Part shown: positions 25,076 to 36,396 of the stretch, one piece after another
Layout: each line of letters starts with the position of its first letter
How positions within the stretch are numbered: position 1 is the stretch's first letter
DNA from: Zerene cesonia
Lineage: Eukaryota > Arthropoda > Insecta > Lepidoptera > Pieridae
Length of the DNA stretch: 64,000 nt
NCBI RefSeq assembly: GCF_012273895.1
Contig: NC_052117.1
Location: 620,001-684,000 of the forward strand
Reading direction: 5' to 3'
Position numbers and translations under genes: made by a program
Notes under the pieces: model-generated
Told to the model about the DNA's origin: nothing
Databases searched by the model: none
What the model saw: the letters and a program-made list of their open reading frames with translations, nothing else

Positions 25076-25105
25076 CTACTATTATACTCTAACAGCCGTT
25101 CACTA

Positions 25106-25288
25106 TCTACTAATAAAAAATAGGGTCTGTACGAGGTGTATGTGTTTGTTACTCTTTCACGCAAAAACCACTAAACCGATTACAATGAAATATGGTACGT
25201 AGACAGCTAGACAACTGGAATAATATATAGGCAATTTTTTATCCCGATATTCCTACGGGATACGGGTGAAGCCGCGGGGTGCAGCTAG
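25106..25288 (+). mobile_element. HEL-A copy with intact ends
   Basis: A|TCTACTAATA...GCAGCTAG|T in the forward direction. The interior matches HEL-A except that the block 'cggacttacgcg' before the terminal hairpin is deleted, which removes one arm of the 3' hairpin. Confidence 0.8.
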
Positions 25289-25744
25289 TGTTCTATAAAA
25301 CAGTTCCGTCTATGATATATAAAAAATATAATTTATTTCTTATTCGGCTCAAAGGACCAAAAACACGTGACATGTGTAGGCTGCTTTTATTTGATAGTGA
25401 TAAAGCTCATACACCCCGAACACCCCGACCCTTACACAAGACGATAATATGATTGACTTAGTAAAGATTGTCGGCTAAAACGCTAATTCGGGATATACAC
25501 ATAGCATACTAGACCCTTACAATATGCTTGTATGTGATGGTGCAGATACATGAAATACAGTTTATAATTGGTTTTATAGGCAGTATTCATGATTTTACTT
25601 AAACAGGAATTCAAGTCCTAGTATAGCAATAAAATATCATTTTTTTTATTTTCAGGCACATTTGTTCTGTTCTATACAGTTTATAATTAAACACAAAAAA
25701 AAACACAAATAATAATTATATCATTTGCATACTATAATACAAAT

Positions 25745-25895
25745 TGTGAGAACTCGACCCAATTTAAATGGAATCACACTGGAGGCACCAGCTATCAATT
25801 AATGAAAAAAACAATCATCGAAATCATTTTGATATAATTAGTCCAAAAAATACCGTCGAATTGAGAACCTCCTCCTTCTTTTGAAGTCGGTTAAA
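25745..25895 (-). repeat. RPT-F copy
   Basis: Minus-strand copy with aatttaaatggaatcacac, 'ggcaccagct', 'gtcgaattgagaacctcctc' and ttttgaagtcggttaaaa. It is one of the better-kept copies. Confidence 0.55.
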
Positions 25896-26467
25896 AATAT
25901 AGCTTTACACCTGTGTAAGTCTCTTGAAGCCAATCATTTTATATATTAATGAATAGCATAGAAATATCACAAAAATCATTGCGAGTTGATGTATTTTATC
26001 CCACATGTAACGAGACCCATTAGGGGATATATTTATATATGTCGTGTTCAATGGCCCACTTAGAGGAAGAATCAATATTAATGGGGCATGTTTATTGGGT
26101 TGTAAACAAATAGTATGTTGGTATGGGATTACCCATCCGACTATCCCACTTTCCTACTGTCATCCTACTGTGATGTCATGTATCATTCTAGCTTCCTAAA
26201 TATACTGGTACAATAAATACTATATCAATATATAATATATCGCATTAGTATGCGAAAGTGTAAAAAAACTATCCTGAAAATCATCTATCCTCATAATTTA
26301 TAATTCTATATATAATCCATAATTAATTTTAGTACAGAAATAGATTATTGAAAGGATTTCTTAGCATTAGGATAGTTTAATATTTATTGGGAGCAACGTG
26401 AGTGAAGCCTCGGGTTAAAGATAGTATTTTATAATACTTTACTCTTTCAAAACTTGTATATGGCTAG

Positions 26468-26617
26468 TCCTAATATTATATCTGAATGCCTGTGAAGGTG
26501 GATGTACGTTTGTTAATCTTTAACGCAAAAACCACTGAACGGATTTTGATGAGACACATACATAACTTATATAACACAAGAGCTATAGAAAAACTGTCTT
26601 GCGCGTGGATTCGCTAG
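26468..26617 (+). mobile_element. HEL-type copy, diverged
   Basis: Starts TCCTAATATTATATCTG, contains aacgcaaaaaccactgaacg and 'attttgatgag', and ends gattcgCTAG|T. It is clearly of the Helitron-like group but belongs to no single family defined here. Confidence 0.55.
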
Positions 26618-26944
26618 TATAAAGTATTTTATACAATTTCTTCTGCTTTCTTTGCAGATAGCTCTTGTAAGCACAAAATATCTCAATAAGAGTAAACATT
26701 AACTCAGAAAAACAGGCAAAATAAGTATATGTATTATGGCTACTCGAATTTGAAGAAAATATGAAGCACTTTTCAAGGACCGACCCTTTTATAGTCTCTT
26801 GACCTTTCTCGAGTAATCTCCGGTCATACAGCGGTGTTTAAGATTTCACAATTTCCTCATAGCGTTTAAGTTGTATTAGATTTTTATATCACTTCGATTT
26901 GAGCTTGTTTGTTTGGAATTTTCACAGATCAAGGAGTGTAGTTT

Positions 26945-27090
26945 GTAACCTAACATTATTATCATCACATCTGTCCACTGCTGGGTCTCGGGCCTCCTAC
27001 TACGGTTCGATCACGCCGGCCAAGTGCGGGTTGGCAGATGTCTCATGTCGTCGAACTTTTGATTCTTCGACATGCCGATTTCTTCTAAAT
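26945..27090 (-). repeat. SINE-E 3' portion
   Basis: Minus-strand copy from 'attatcatcacatctgtcca' through gcgggttggcagatgtctca to 'gacatgccgatttctt'. The tRNA-like head is missing. The frame 26899-27105 is repeat sequence. Confidence 0.65.
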
Positions 27091-28284
27091 CTTTCCTTTC
27101 CTTAGTTCTCTTTCGAATTCATTATCAGTAGCAGTTAGTCATTGGTCTGAATTCTTGGTAATCTCTATCACAACATAATCTATAGGTTTCCTTAAGCACA
27201 AGCTTATAAGGAGACATCACGAGAAACAGCTTCACAAAACTCCAAGTGAATTTCGAAATATTTTACGAATTCACCGCAAAATTAATTAAAATTGTCGGAT
27301 TCTTTCCATCTCATAATAAGACTTGAGCTTGTCAAAATTTCAAGATTACGATTCGGAGTACTTAAGGGTCGCCGCACACCAGCCACCGGCCTCAACCACT
27401 AAACATCGCCGCCGGCATATTTTCCGTAATTTTCATACTTTTTATATGTACTCGCCGTAATCGGTTCGCTCTACAAATTACGCAAGTGTGCGGCTATCCT
27501 AATCTTGACAGACCTTTTTAGATCTTTTTATTAAACAAAACTGATAAAATGTTTTCAATTATTTAACAAAACACTGATTTAGAAATACATGAGAAGATAG
27601 AATAGAGCCAGTTCTGTGGTTACGAATACAGGTCTTTTCTGTATGTTTAAAATCATTGAATGAATGTGTATAGTTTTTAACTGACTGCACAAGGAGAGTT
27701 ATATTTCAGTATATGTGGTTACGAATTTTCGTTTGATATTCAGAAGTAACTATAATTTTTAACCGTTAATTCGTTCTAAGTTATTCTGTGGCACTTAACA
27801 TCAGAGAATAAGAAAAGGCTTTTTATGAGTACGCGAATTAGTAATAATTTGCGTTCTCCCAAATTATAATGTTTCCCTTTTTCTGGGGTAAATTCGACCA
27901 TGACGCAAATTGTTTCTATTTCCAGATACTTATTTTCAGTATTATTATATTGTCTTTAAATTTTAAAATATAAAATTGATTTTAATATTTTATATATAAA
28001 CAAAACATTCATTCTTAACAGATATAGGTCATAGAAGTTACTGATTGTTTATAAATTGAATTATATTTTCTAGCTTCTATTTACCTTCAGAGTTCAAAGC
28101 GTTTAATGCTATAAATGTTTTTCTTTTAGGATTTTCTATTTCATCAACACACTCAAAGAGAATCGTAATATGGGCAAGAAGTTTCTTTCAAAGGATATAA
28201 TTCATATTTTTAATCAACAGTTTTACTAATTTTCGATTACTCAGACCATTTATTAAAACTACTAATTTATTTACGCTTTTATTA
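27091..28284. other. No gene seen
   Basis: AT-rich. A short GC-richer piece near 27370-27420 (ggtcgccgcacaccagccac, catcgccgccggcat) looks like old repeat wording but has no partner in the window. Confidence 0.45.
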
Positions 28285-28400
28285 ACTTCACTTGTATATT
28301 TGCTTGTTTGTATAATTATCAAGAATCGATGGCAATTCTGTAATTTAAAAAGTTTTTCTCATTATCCTGATAGGGTTGCCAGATTAAAAAAAACCGCTCA
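28285..28400 (+). repeat. MITE-M partial copy
   Basis: Contains ttaacttcacttgtatattt and 'cattatcctgatagggttgc', both in MITE-M order, with the centre deleted. Confidence 0.4.
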
Positions 28401-29114
28401 TATCCTTTGCGTGAGCGCAAACTAGAGCAAGAGTTTTACATTCCTGCACTATCTGTCAGAGAATTATATTATTAATTCCGAGAACTGACACAAAACTTTA
28501 TTTTTTTAACAACATTTCTAACTAAATAGGGAAAAATATCATTTAAATTAAGAGTTACAAGTGATATAAGTAACTATCTGATAAAGAATATCTTTCTTCA
28601 ATATCAGACATGAGCATGCACCCGCCATTTCTCAAATAGTGCCTCAAATTAACCAAAAAGCTTTTTATGAAACCCTTTAATTTCAACAGTCATTAAGTGC
28701 ACGGACACTCGGCTTTAATTCCCTCATTAACTGGATTGATGCACGTATGTATGTTGATTTGTGGCTAATGTGTTTTTGACTTAGATAGCCAGCTGATTTA
28801 TGAATATCCGACGCTTCTGGGGTATCATCGTTTGGGTTATAATCGTAATATTAAACAATTCGGTTGGGTTCCTTTGTTATCAATTAGGAGAATTATATTT
28901 GCATAAGTGAAGCTTATGTAAAGATAGCTACGGTTGCGTCTTGGTACTTCAAGTTATATAATGATTATTCATACATTTTAACTGTGCTTATAAATAAAAT
29001 TTGATTGGCTATCTGTAATGTTAAAATAACCGCTTTTACTATATACCCGTACATACATACCAAAAACACATTTTTTTATTTTTGTCTGTCTATCTTTTTG
29101 TTTCGGGTCATCTC

Positions 29115-29325
29115 TGAAATTGATTTTTCAATTTATCTGCACATGATCCTCATCACTGCTCGAAACGGTGCAGGAAAACATTGTGAGGAAGGAATCATGT
29201 CGAAGAATCAAAAGTTCGACGACATGTGACTTCTGCCAACCCGCATGTGGCCAGCGTGGTGGATTAAGATATAAAGCTCAAGGAGGCCCGAGCAATGATA
29301 CAATAGTTGATGACGATGATGTTCT
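29115..29325 (+). repeat. SINE-E copy without head
   Basis: Begins aaattgatttttcaatttat and continues through aaacggtgcaggaaaacatt, 'aagttcgacgacatgtgac' and 'ggccagcgtggtggatta' to an irregular gatgacgatgatg end. Small frames on both strands overlap it and are spurious. Confidence 0.7.
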
Positions 29326-29370
29326 TCAGTTATATCAATCGGTACCATACAACATATAGATATAATATTA

Positions 29371-29545
29371 CTAGCGGTCTGCCCCGGTTTCGTCTGTGGT
29401 GCATTATAACCTTCCTCAATGAATGGGATATCTAACACTGAATTGTTTAAATACGACCTGTACGACGACTACGACGAGCAGTTCCTGAGATTAGCGTTCA
29501 ACAAAACAACATATATACAAACTCCCCAGCTTTATAATATTAGTA
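29371..29545 (-). mobile_element. HEL-C copy, Helitron-like
   Basis: Minus-strand copy: ctagcggtctgccccggttt at the native 3' end, 'atgggatatctaacactga' in the body and 'agctttataatattagtaca' at the native 5' end. Confidence 0.65.
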
Positions 29546-29851
29546 CATATATACATCAATCAAAAACCTCTTTTAACCCTTAATACAGTGAATATCTATT
29601 TAATTTGAAAACATAAAAGCAAAGTTTAAACAATAAAATATTTAAATTCCATTGACACAAACTGTAAAGAACGAACGGTGAAAAATTTAAAAACAAGTGA
29701 ACTGTTTTCTCCGTTGGTATCACACAATGGATGAAATTATTTCACCGCGTGACAGCTAATTCCATGCGATTGCCAGATACGTCTTTGTCAATTTGTAGCG
29801 AAAGGCTTGTTAGGTACGTGCGTTTTTAACTTCGCTTGCTTATATTTCTAA

Positions 29852-30007
29852 TCTATACTAATATGATAAAGCTGAAGAGTTTGTTTGAATGCACTAATCT
29901 CGGAAACTGCTGGTCCGATTTGAAAATTCTTTCAGTGTTAGATAGCCCATTTATTGAGGAAGGCTATAGGCTACATATGTATTGGGAGAAACCGGGCGCA
30001 CTGCTAG
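29852..30007 (+). mobile_element. HEL-C copy with intact ends
   Basis: A|TCTATACTAATATGATAAAG...GCACTGCTAG|T. The interior carries gctgaagagtttgtttgaa, 'tctttcagtgttagatagcc' and 'gaggaaggctataggct'. This is the reference copy for HEL-C here. Confidence 0.75.
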
Positions 30008-30156
30008 TTGGTAATAAAATCATTAGTGAGGCAAGTACTTCTCTCTTCGGAACTTCATTTCAGAAAACCTATAACAAAAGACAAAAAAAATTGTAAAATG
30101 ATAATCCACGTAGAGAACACAAGAAAAATAGATACAATAGAGCCTTAAAAAAGGCG

Positions 30157-30219
30157 TACGTGAAAGAGTAACAACCATGCACACATCGTCACAAACTTTC
30201 GCATTTATATTAGTAGGAT
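30157..30219 (-). repeat. HEL-A fragment (native 5' end)
   Basis: Only about 60 bases are kept: cgtgaaagagtaacaacc, then tcacaaactttcgcattta and ttagtagga, i.e. the native 5' end of the element. Confidence 0.6.
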
Positions 30220-30345
30220 GAAAAAAAAGGACATAATAATGCCCTCTCAATGATAATCTCTTTCTCCAAAGAACTGATGATACCAACATTAGAAATGGAA
30301 CATACAATCATATTAATACAGATTTCTCATAAGTTATCGTAATGT

Positions 30346-30425
30346 ATCAGCACCATCTGGATGGTTGGCTATCTACCACTAAGGTGAAACTTCCGATGAA
30401 ACATCTCCAATGAGATCTGTTCTAA
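30346..30425 (+). repeat. RPT-Q fragment
   Basis: Contains gcaccatctggatggttggc, shared exactly with 32033-32052 apart from its edges, followed by 'accactaaggtgaaacttcc'. It is a piece of a retroposon whose tail is seen in the second copy. Confidence 0.5.
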
Positions 30426-31661
30426 AAAAATTAAATGGAAATAAAGCATTATTAAATAAAAACTAAAACAAACGTTCATGAATAAAATGCCTTACAAGCT
30501 AAACTGTATGAGAATGGATGGGTGCATGGCTGGAAACTTGTTAGATTCAAATATATGAACATTTCAACAATTCTGCTGTAATAATTTTACCCGATTACAG
30601 TACGAACGTTCACAAATTACACGAAGGATTCCGAGAGTAAATAAGGAAAACGAGAAATATTAATACACGGAGAGCTATATCTCAAATAGATTGTCTGTAC
30701 ATTGTAATCCCTAGGTATACGATATATGTATTATGATCCTTTTTCATGTTAGCCGAAAGTTATAAATTAAATAAAAATCATTTCAGATAACAGATAACAA
30801 TCTCTCTTAAATTCAGATAAATCTATTCATCTGTTTCATAGATATGATGACAGAAACACACATAAACAAATAGTTCAATTTACACCCTACCTGCATTCAA
30901 ATAATCAGTCTATCACAATCCAAAGGTAAAGATACAAAAATTAAAGAGTTCAACATTGAAGGAGGTTTAATTACGAATTTAATTAGAATTATGAAGAATG
31001 TACATTAAAATGAAGCTCGGGAAGTCGTTCCGCTTTAATCCCTTTGGAATTAATTTAGTTGTCTCTTCGTTTTTACTGCGCCTTAATTTTTAATCTGTCT
31101 TGAAAGACGTAGCTTTTCTAAATGTTAAGATATTTTTGACGTTTGACGTCACAGATAATGTTTAAGGCATTTTTAAGCTTAGACAGCGTTTGTTGCGCTG
31201 TTTAGACTTCGAATTTAATGAATTAAAAATAGACAGAGGGACTACTTTTATCGCGAAAACCAACCCGGATATAAGATATATAGTACCTAGAAATGGGTTA
31301 AAGTAGATGCTTCATAAGAATGTCGTAAATATAGTATTTCGAAAAAATCTAAGAATCGAAATTAGAATATATTTATGTACAAAAGATTTTTATGACAGGC
31401 TTAAATTCACAACAAAAAATAACAGTAAGTAATAATATTGCGATAATTTAAATCTATGAAAATGTATTTATTGGCCCCAAACCGATAAAACTCTAATGCA
31501 AATACACAGAATGACTTATACAGAAGGTAGCCAATGTCGCTAGTACAACCAAGTCAATAATACAGAAATATATATAATCATAATATGATATTTTTTGGTC
31601 AAGGTAAAATCGTAGTCTGATATAAACAGTCATTGCATAGTTTTTTTATGCTTCGATACCC
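30426..31661. other. No gene seen
   Basis: AT-rich, without clear repeat ends or coding frames. Confidence 0.5.
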
Positions 31662-31850
31662 TTTTCAACTGACTTCAAAAAAGCAAAGGAAATAATCAAT
31701 GGCACAGTATCTTTTTATATTTGCAACTCATAATTTTTTACTGAGAAAACTAATTTTATGGTTCTTTTTATTTGTAAATTAATGCCTCCCATGTGATACC
31801 ATTTAAATTTGCTCTAGTTCTGACAATTTGAAGGCATTTTCGTTTTTTTG
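31662..31850 (+). repeat. RPT-F copy, diverged
   Basis: Starts caactgacttcaaaaaagca and keeps 'atgtgataccatttaaattt' and 'tctagttctgacaatttg' in RPT-F order. Confidence 0.45.
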
Positions 31851-32013
31851 TTAAAAACAATTGTTTTAAACGTGCCTCCGTACTAATTTGTATTTCTGCC
31901 TATTTCAAAATCAATCACTTACAAGTTAAAAGGGGGATATATATATCAGCCTGTTGTTTTAATTGGACATATCACTATGACGATATATACGGATCACTAG
32001 AAGTAAAAGCCAA

Positions 32014-32198
32014 TTCCATCCGCACCATCTGGATGGTTGGCAGTTCACCACGATATACTTCACCGAAACTTCTTTCCGCGTATGGTGATTCTTTTCAACG
32101 ACTTACCAGCTACGGTATTCCCCAACAATTACTAGGTGGTGACAACTTAATATCAGGTGGCTTACCTGCTCCTTTACCTGCTCTGTCATAAAAAAAAC
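32014..32198 (+). mobile_element. RPT-Q: polyadenylated retroposon
   Basis: From ccgcaccatctggatggttg to ctgctctgtcataaaaaaaa, ending in a short poly-A. Its last 40 bases (tatcaggtggcttacctgct, then cctgctctgtcat) closely echo the native 3' end of RET-B (ccatcaggcgaaccaccagc, ccgctatgacat), so both probably use the same LINE machinery. Confidence 0.5.
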
Positions 32199-32581
32199 TT
32201 AAATAAACCTACTAATATGACGTTTATTAAGTTAAGCTACCGTATCTTTTACGATCCAGAAAATAATCTATGCCTCATGCCCCACTTGGGGACAAGGGAC
32301 GTCACAGGGCTATAAAATTGAGTTATAAACCAGAAATTGATTTGGAAGTTTATGGCCTATTTCTCGCATCCTCTCTAACAACCTTGTAAAAATATATTAA
32401 CGTAATGTAACTAAAATAATACCAAATAACATATAAATTACTTAAAACATAGACTATATATGTATCCGGAACGACGCCGGGGCGAACAGCTAGTACAATT
32501 ACATAGTGGGCACCGCACGAGAGGCTAAAATTGTATGAGAAAGACTTCATTTTTATTATGTCTGAAAACATAATCAAATAA

Positions 32582-32665
32582 AATCATCATCAACATCAGC
32601 CCAGTTCCTACTGCAAGGACACAGGTCTCCTATAAGGGTTCAGGCCATAATCCACTTGGCTAATG
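32582..32665 (-). repeat. SINE-E 3' fragment
   Basis: Minus-strand fragment: atcatcatcaacatcagccc, 'gacacaggtctcctataagg' and gttcaggccataatccac, the 3' end of SINE-E only. Confidence 0.65.
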
Positions 32666-32995
32666 AAATTCCTATAACTTATTTGTTGATGACCGCTTTG
32701 TCATATTTCAGCTGAGTGCCTTCGTGGCGTATAAAACGCCGACTGTTGTTATGTTGAAATTGTTAAGCCACGTGAAAAAATTTCAAAGGCCTTGATCAAC
32801 TTTGACATCGGGTTGGCCACTGACCAAGAGGTGTGATGGGTTTTATTTTACGTTTGAAATTCATTTAATAAATGAAAACTTTTTTTAACAGAAGTGTACA
32901 TATAATAAAGACATGGCAATTTATTCAGATTTATATAAATTAAATAAATATTTATTATTTTTACTTTTCTGTTGTCGAATTTCAATCTTTATAAT

Positions 32996-33180
32996 ATAAT
33001 GCGAAAGTAAATCTGTCTGTGTGTTTGACGTTCACCATTCCTGGCCTTAACCAATCGATAAGAACCAATAAAATTTAGTAAAAAGATAGTTTGAGACACC
33101 AATGAACATAAGATAGTTTTATGCCAGTAAATATCCGGGACTACGTTTTCCTTTAACTACGCAGACGAAGCCATAGGCGA
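32996..33180 (+). repeat. Degenerate Helitron-like fragment
   Basis: Opens with taatgcgaaagtaaatctgt and ends with gcagacgaagccataggcga, the usual start and end wording of these repeats, but without intact termini. Confidence 0.35.
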
Positions 33181-33214
33181 AGGGCTTATGTTATAGTGAT
33201 TTTAAAAAAAAAAA

Positions 33215-33380
33215 CGAAACCGCCTTCCAAACCTGTACCAAATATTATTGAGACTACACTGAAGGCACGGGTTTCAATAAAAACAATCACCAAAATTGGT
33301 TCACCCAGTCGAATGTTCTGAGATTCCAAAAAAAAAAATAATCGAATCGAAAACATCAACTATTTTGAAGTCGGTTGAAC
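33215..33380 (-). repeat. RPT-F copy
   Basis: Minus-strand copy with 'gagactacactgaaggcacg', ccaaaattggttcacccagt and ttttgaagtcggttgaac. Confidence 0.5.
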
Positions 33381-33870
33381 ATAGATTTTGAGTAATGTAA
33401 GATAGGTATCTTACAATATCCAGATGGAGTTCTCCCCCCGACTGTACCAATTCAAGCCATCCATTAGACCTTGCGTTAGGTCCCCTAATTCAATTCCATA
33501 AAAGACGTCCGCAACGGCTATAGCTGTCCATTTTATAAGAGTCAATTTCATGTTTTCCGTGTCTATTCTTAAAGTAATAAGGTTGCTATTTAAAAGGATT
33601 CATGTCATGTCAAGTATTGTTCAATTTATTTGATGATCAGTTTATTGCACGACATCGTGGAGTATAAATGTGTTTTATTGTCGATTCGCGGTACGAAGCA
33701 GCTGAGGTGATTTTTATATCAAATACTCCTTAAATTTAATGCTTCATTTATATGCTTAGTGCAATAAATGAAACCCAATCTAAATATGTGAAACATTGAT
33801 TTTATAGTGAATAGAATAAATTCGAGCGAGGGACGTACTAGTCAATTCAAAAACTTGGTAGTATTTTATG

Positions 33871-33945
33871 TATGGCATAAAAGCTGGTGGGTCGCCTGAT
33901 GGTAAGCGCTAATATAACCCATGAACATTCGCAGAGGCCATGGAT
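33871..33945 (-). repeat. RET-B fragment
   Basis: Only the tail-proximal part is present: agctggtgggtcgcctgatg, gtaagcgct and 'cccatgaacattcgcagagg'. Confidence 0.6.
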
Positions 33946-34186
33946 TGTCGATATTAGAAGCCTTCATTAACTAGTCCCTGTATGTGTTTATTAATTGTCA
34001 AATATCATTTGAAAAATATGATTTACTTAGATATCCATTTTCCATTTCAATAATCGTTTACTTTACATCAACTGACTCTTACATCTAATTAAGTTTAAAA
34101 CATTAATTCTAAACTTAGATTAATTAATTCGTTTGAATTAACACCTATGACGTCACAGAATAGCGTTGAACAGAATAAAACGAATA

Positions 34187-34743
34187 GTAGGGGAGCCCAA
34201 GATGCTAAATGTGTATTTACTCGAGCGTTTCAGAAACCTATTGGAATTCGCAGATTATGCCATAACAAGAAAAAAAGTCCTATAGTGTTTTTAATTTCAG
34301 CGGTGGAAAAAGGTTTTTGATTTTTTTTTTAATTATAAAAGAAAAACAGGGCTGTGGAAATACTCAAGCACGTAAGATTTTGATATTTTGAATGCTCTGG
34401 CATATCACTGAAATAAAATATAACTTATATTTACGATTTATGTGGTAATTTCGTGGCTACGAATAAAAGGTAAATTATAAAAAAAATATGACTCGAGCGC
34501 GTCAGAGAAAGATATTACGGGTTATTTACAACACAAAAAATCCAAATTTCGCTAATCTGACAATTTGAGCGTAACCTTAGAGAATTATCGATATTTTTTT
34601 ATTTCCTGCGGCTCCTGTAGGCGCACCCACCAATATCAACTGCTCATACTTTCTGGAGGTACTTATTAATAGGTAAGGTACCTTCCCTTATAATAATCTG
34701 ACGCGCTCGAGTACATCCCAAAATCCCCTCTTGGGCTCCCCTA
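34187..34743. mobile_element. 557-base MITE with perfect 16-base inverted ends and TA target duplication
   Basis: The ends are GTAGGGGAGCCCAAGA and its exact reverse complement TCTTGGGCTCCCCTAC, flanked on each side by TA (34185-34186, 34744-34745). A TA target duplication points to the Tc1/mariner superfamily or a similar DNA transposon. Three subterminal copies of CTCGAGCG(C/T)(G/T)TCAG lie inside it (near 34217, 34493 and, inverted, 34701). No transposase frame is present, so it is non-autonomous. The perfect ends suggest it is among the younger insertions here. Confidence 0.85.
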
Positions 34744-34745
34744 CT

Positions 34746-35954
34746 AGAATAATAATCGAGCCCATTACGACAGTTGTAAAGCAGACTGCATTCTACCAAC
34801 AAACAGGAATCAAAATCAAATTACATGACCCCTTATTAAATTCTCTGAGCTGAACTATCACATTTCCGTTAAATTCCAATCACGATCCCAACTTCGAGTT
34901 ATTTTATCTGTTATTGATAGTTTATAGCTGTACTTTCTATATATCTATATTTGTTATTAATTGTACACGTAGCTCGAAACAAGCCGGGCGTAAATCACTT
35001 GTACCGCGAACAGGAATGTTATTTTAGTGTTAGATTAAATTCTGCAGAGTTACAGCTTAACTTTATAAGTGTAATATTTTGTAACGAATATGACTTGTTG
35101 TGGTGACTGTACTTGCTATTATAGCGATTTTTTTTATTAAAACCACATGTGTCATATATTGTTAATTCGATTGCAATTTAATAATGACTCACTAGAAATT
35201 ATCACAATAATTATGTAGAAGCTATTTGGCTTTTCTTTTCTTTATAGTATTACGAAAAATGTCTCTCCAGTTGACGTAGTAACAGGGTACAAAAGTATCT
35301 ACTTATTAATATCATAACGTTTGTGAAATAAATAAAAATTCTTGAGTGATTCTATCATATTTTGTTACCAATCAATATCATCGAAATTAACTCGCCGCTT
35401 ATAGATTACAAACCAATTTAATAAATTCAAAAACACTCCAATGGGCACTGAAAATAATTCAATTCATTTCGGCGTACATATTTACGCCACGAATTACGAA
35501 CAAACACAATATCACAACACAAATTCAATTATTATGCCCCGTTTGGCGAAGATGGATTCCTTATTATAAATTCTGAATGAATATAAACGAAATAAACGTC
35601 AATACGTCAACGTTGTTTTGGCGGGAATTTAATTTTATAAAGATCTGTGCGCGCGGGAAATTTCTTTTTTTAAGACGACTATTGACTGAGAGAGCCGTTA
35701 TTAAGAAAAATTGATTTCAATAAAGCTCCGTTTAGATTTTATTGGTGATATTAAGATGAAGAATGCGGCTTCATTGATACGACTAATGCAAGGAATTTAT
35801 TGGATGAGCTCAATTCTCAGAAAAAAATACAGGGCATAGGATTATTCAATGTTATAAGATTATGAGTCTATTATTGAAGAGTTAAGAGATTTAGTTGTAG
35901 TAACATATATTTAAAATGTAAAATCGTTGCTAATCAAAGTTTTGTTCCAGGTCC
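34746..35954. other. Sequence upstream of the receptor start exon
   Basis: No coding region. This stretch would hold the proximal promoter or the last part of a 5' UTR intron. A possible splice acceptor (ttttgttccag) ends at 35950. Two GC-rich motifs resembling E2F sites lie at 35616-35627 and 35649-35660. I cannot place a transcription start. Confidence 0.4.
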
Positions 35955-36065
35955 ATGGTTACAAAATGGATGACGCCAAACCTCGCGGCGGAGTACGCGC
36001 GAACAATTTTGACCATCCAATCAGAAACGACCGAATCACATAAATCAAAATGTACAACTCCGTAA
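35955..36065 (+). promoter_or_regulatory. Upstream ORF of 36 codons, stopping one base before the receptor ATG
   Basis: ATG at 35955 opens a 36-codon frame whose TAA occupies 36063-36065; the receptor ATG starts at 36067. A nested ATG at 35970 shares the frame, and another at 35966 opens a separate 25-residue frame ending at 36043. If this DNA is in the mature 5' UTR, these frames would be expected to reduce or condition translation of the receptor. Whether it is transcribed is not shown by the sequence. Confidence 0.35.
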
Positions 36066-36133
36066 AATGGAGAGAACAAAACCCATATGCACGACGAATT
36101 CAACATATACGGATTACAATCGAACGTTTTTAA
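36050..36133 (+). promoter_or_regulatory. Upstream ORF of 27 codons overlapping the receptor start
   Basis: ATG at 36050 sits in a good insect start context (tcaaaATGt) only 17 bases before the receptor ATG, in another frame, and reads past it to a TAA at 36131-36133. It would compete directly with the receptor start (gtaaaATGg, with the favourable G at +4). Confidence 0.4.
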
Positions 36134-36396
36134 ACGAAACATACTTAAATTTCACATTTGACAGTTTCGTGTTTGACAGAAATGACAGTTCGGGTTTGAC
36201 AGATGGTGTTCATAATCTGTGGGCGTTGACGTTGATAGTGTTTCCATTATTAACCCTGTTTGGTAATGTGTTGGTGATTTTGAGTGTGGCAAGAGAAAAG
36301 AGTTTACAGACCGCTACAAATTATTTTATTGTTAGTTTGGCGGTTGCGGATCTATTAGTTGCAGTTATTGTGATGCCATTTGGAGTGTATTATTTG
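36067..36396 (+). CDS. Dop2R: D2-like dopamine receptor, coding exon 1 (N-terminus, TM1, TM2)
   Basis: This exon encodes residues 1-110 of a class A aminergic G-protein-coupled receptor, a plasma-membrane protein that in insects couples dopamine to inhibitory G proteins. The start is the first ATG after an in-frame TGA at 36010. Residues 1-48 form the extracellular part, with no signal peptide and five N-glycosylation sequons (N11, N18, N23, N28, N39). TM1 is about 51-74 with the GN pair at 66-67. TM2 is about 85-104 with LAVAD and the conserved Asp 2.50 at residue 95. The exon ends at TATTTG|GTGAGT, phase 0. TM1-TM2 wording (LFGNVLVILSV, TNYFIVSLAVADLLVAV) is that of insect D2-like receptors. 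Assignment to the D2-like class rests on all three exons; the species-level symbol is by family. Confidence 0.93.

Noticed and set aside
35930..36142. Minus-strand frame of 70 codons
   Set aside because: It is antisense to the receptor leader and N-terminus and has no recognisable content.
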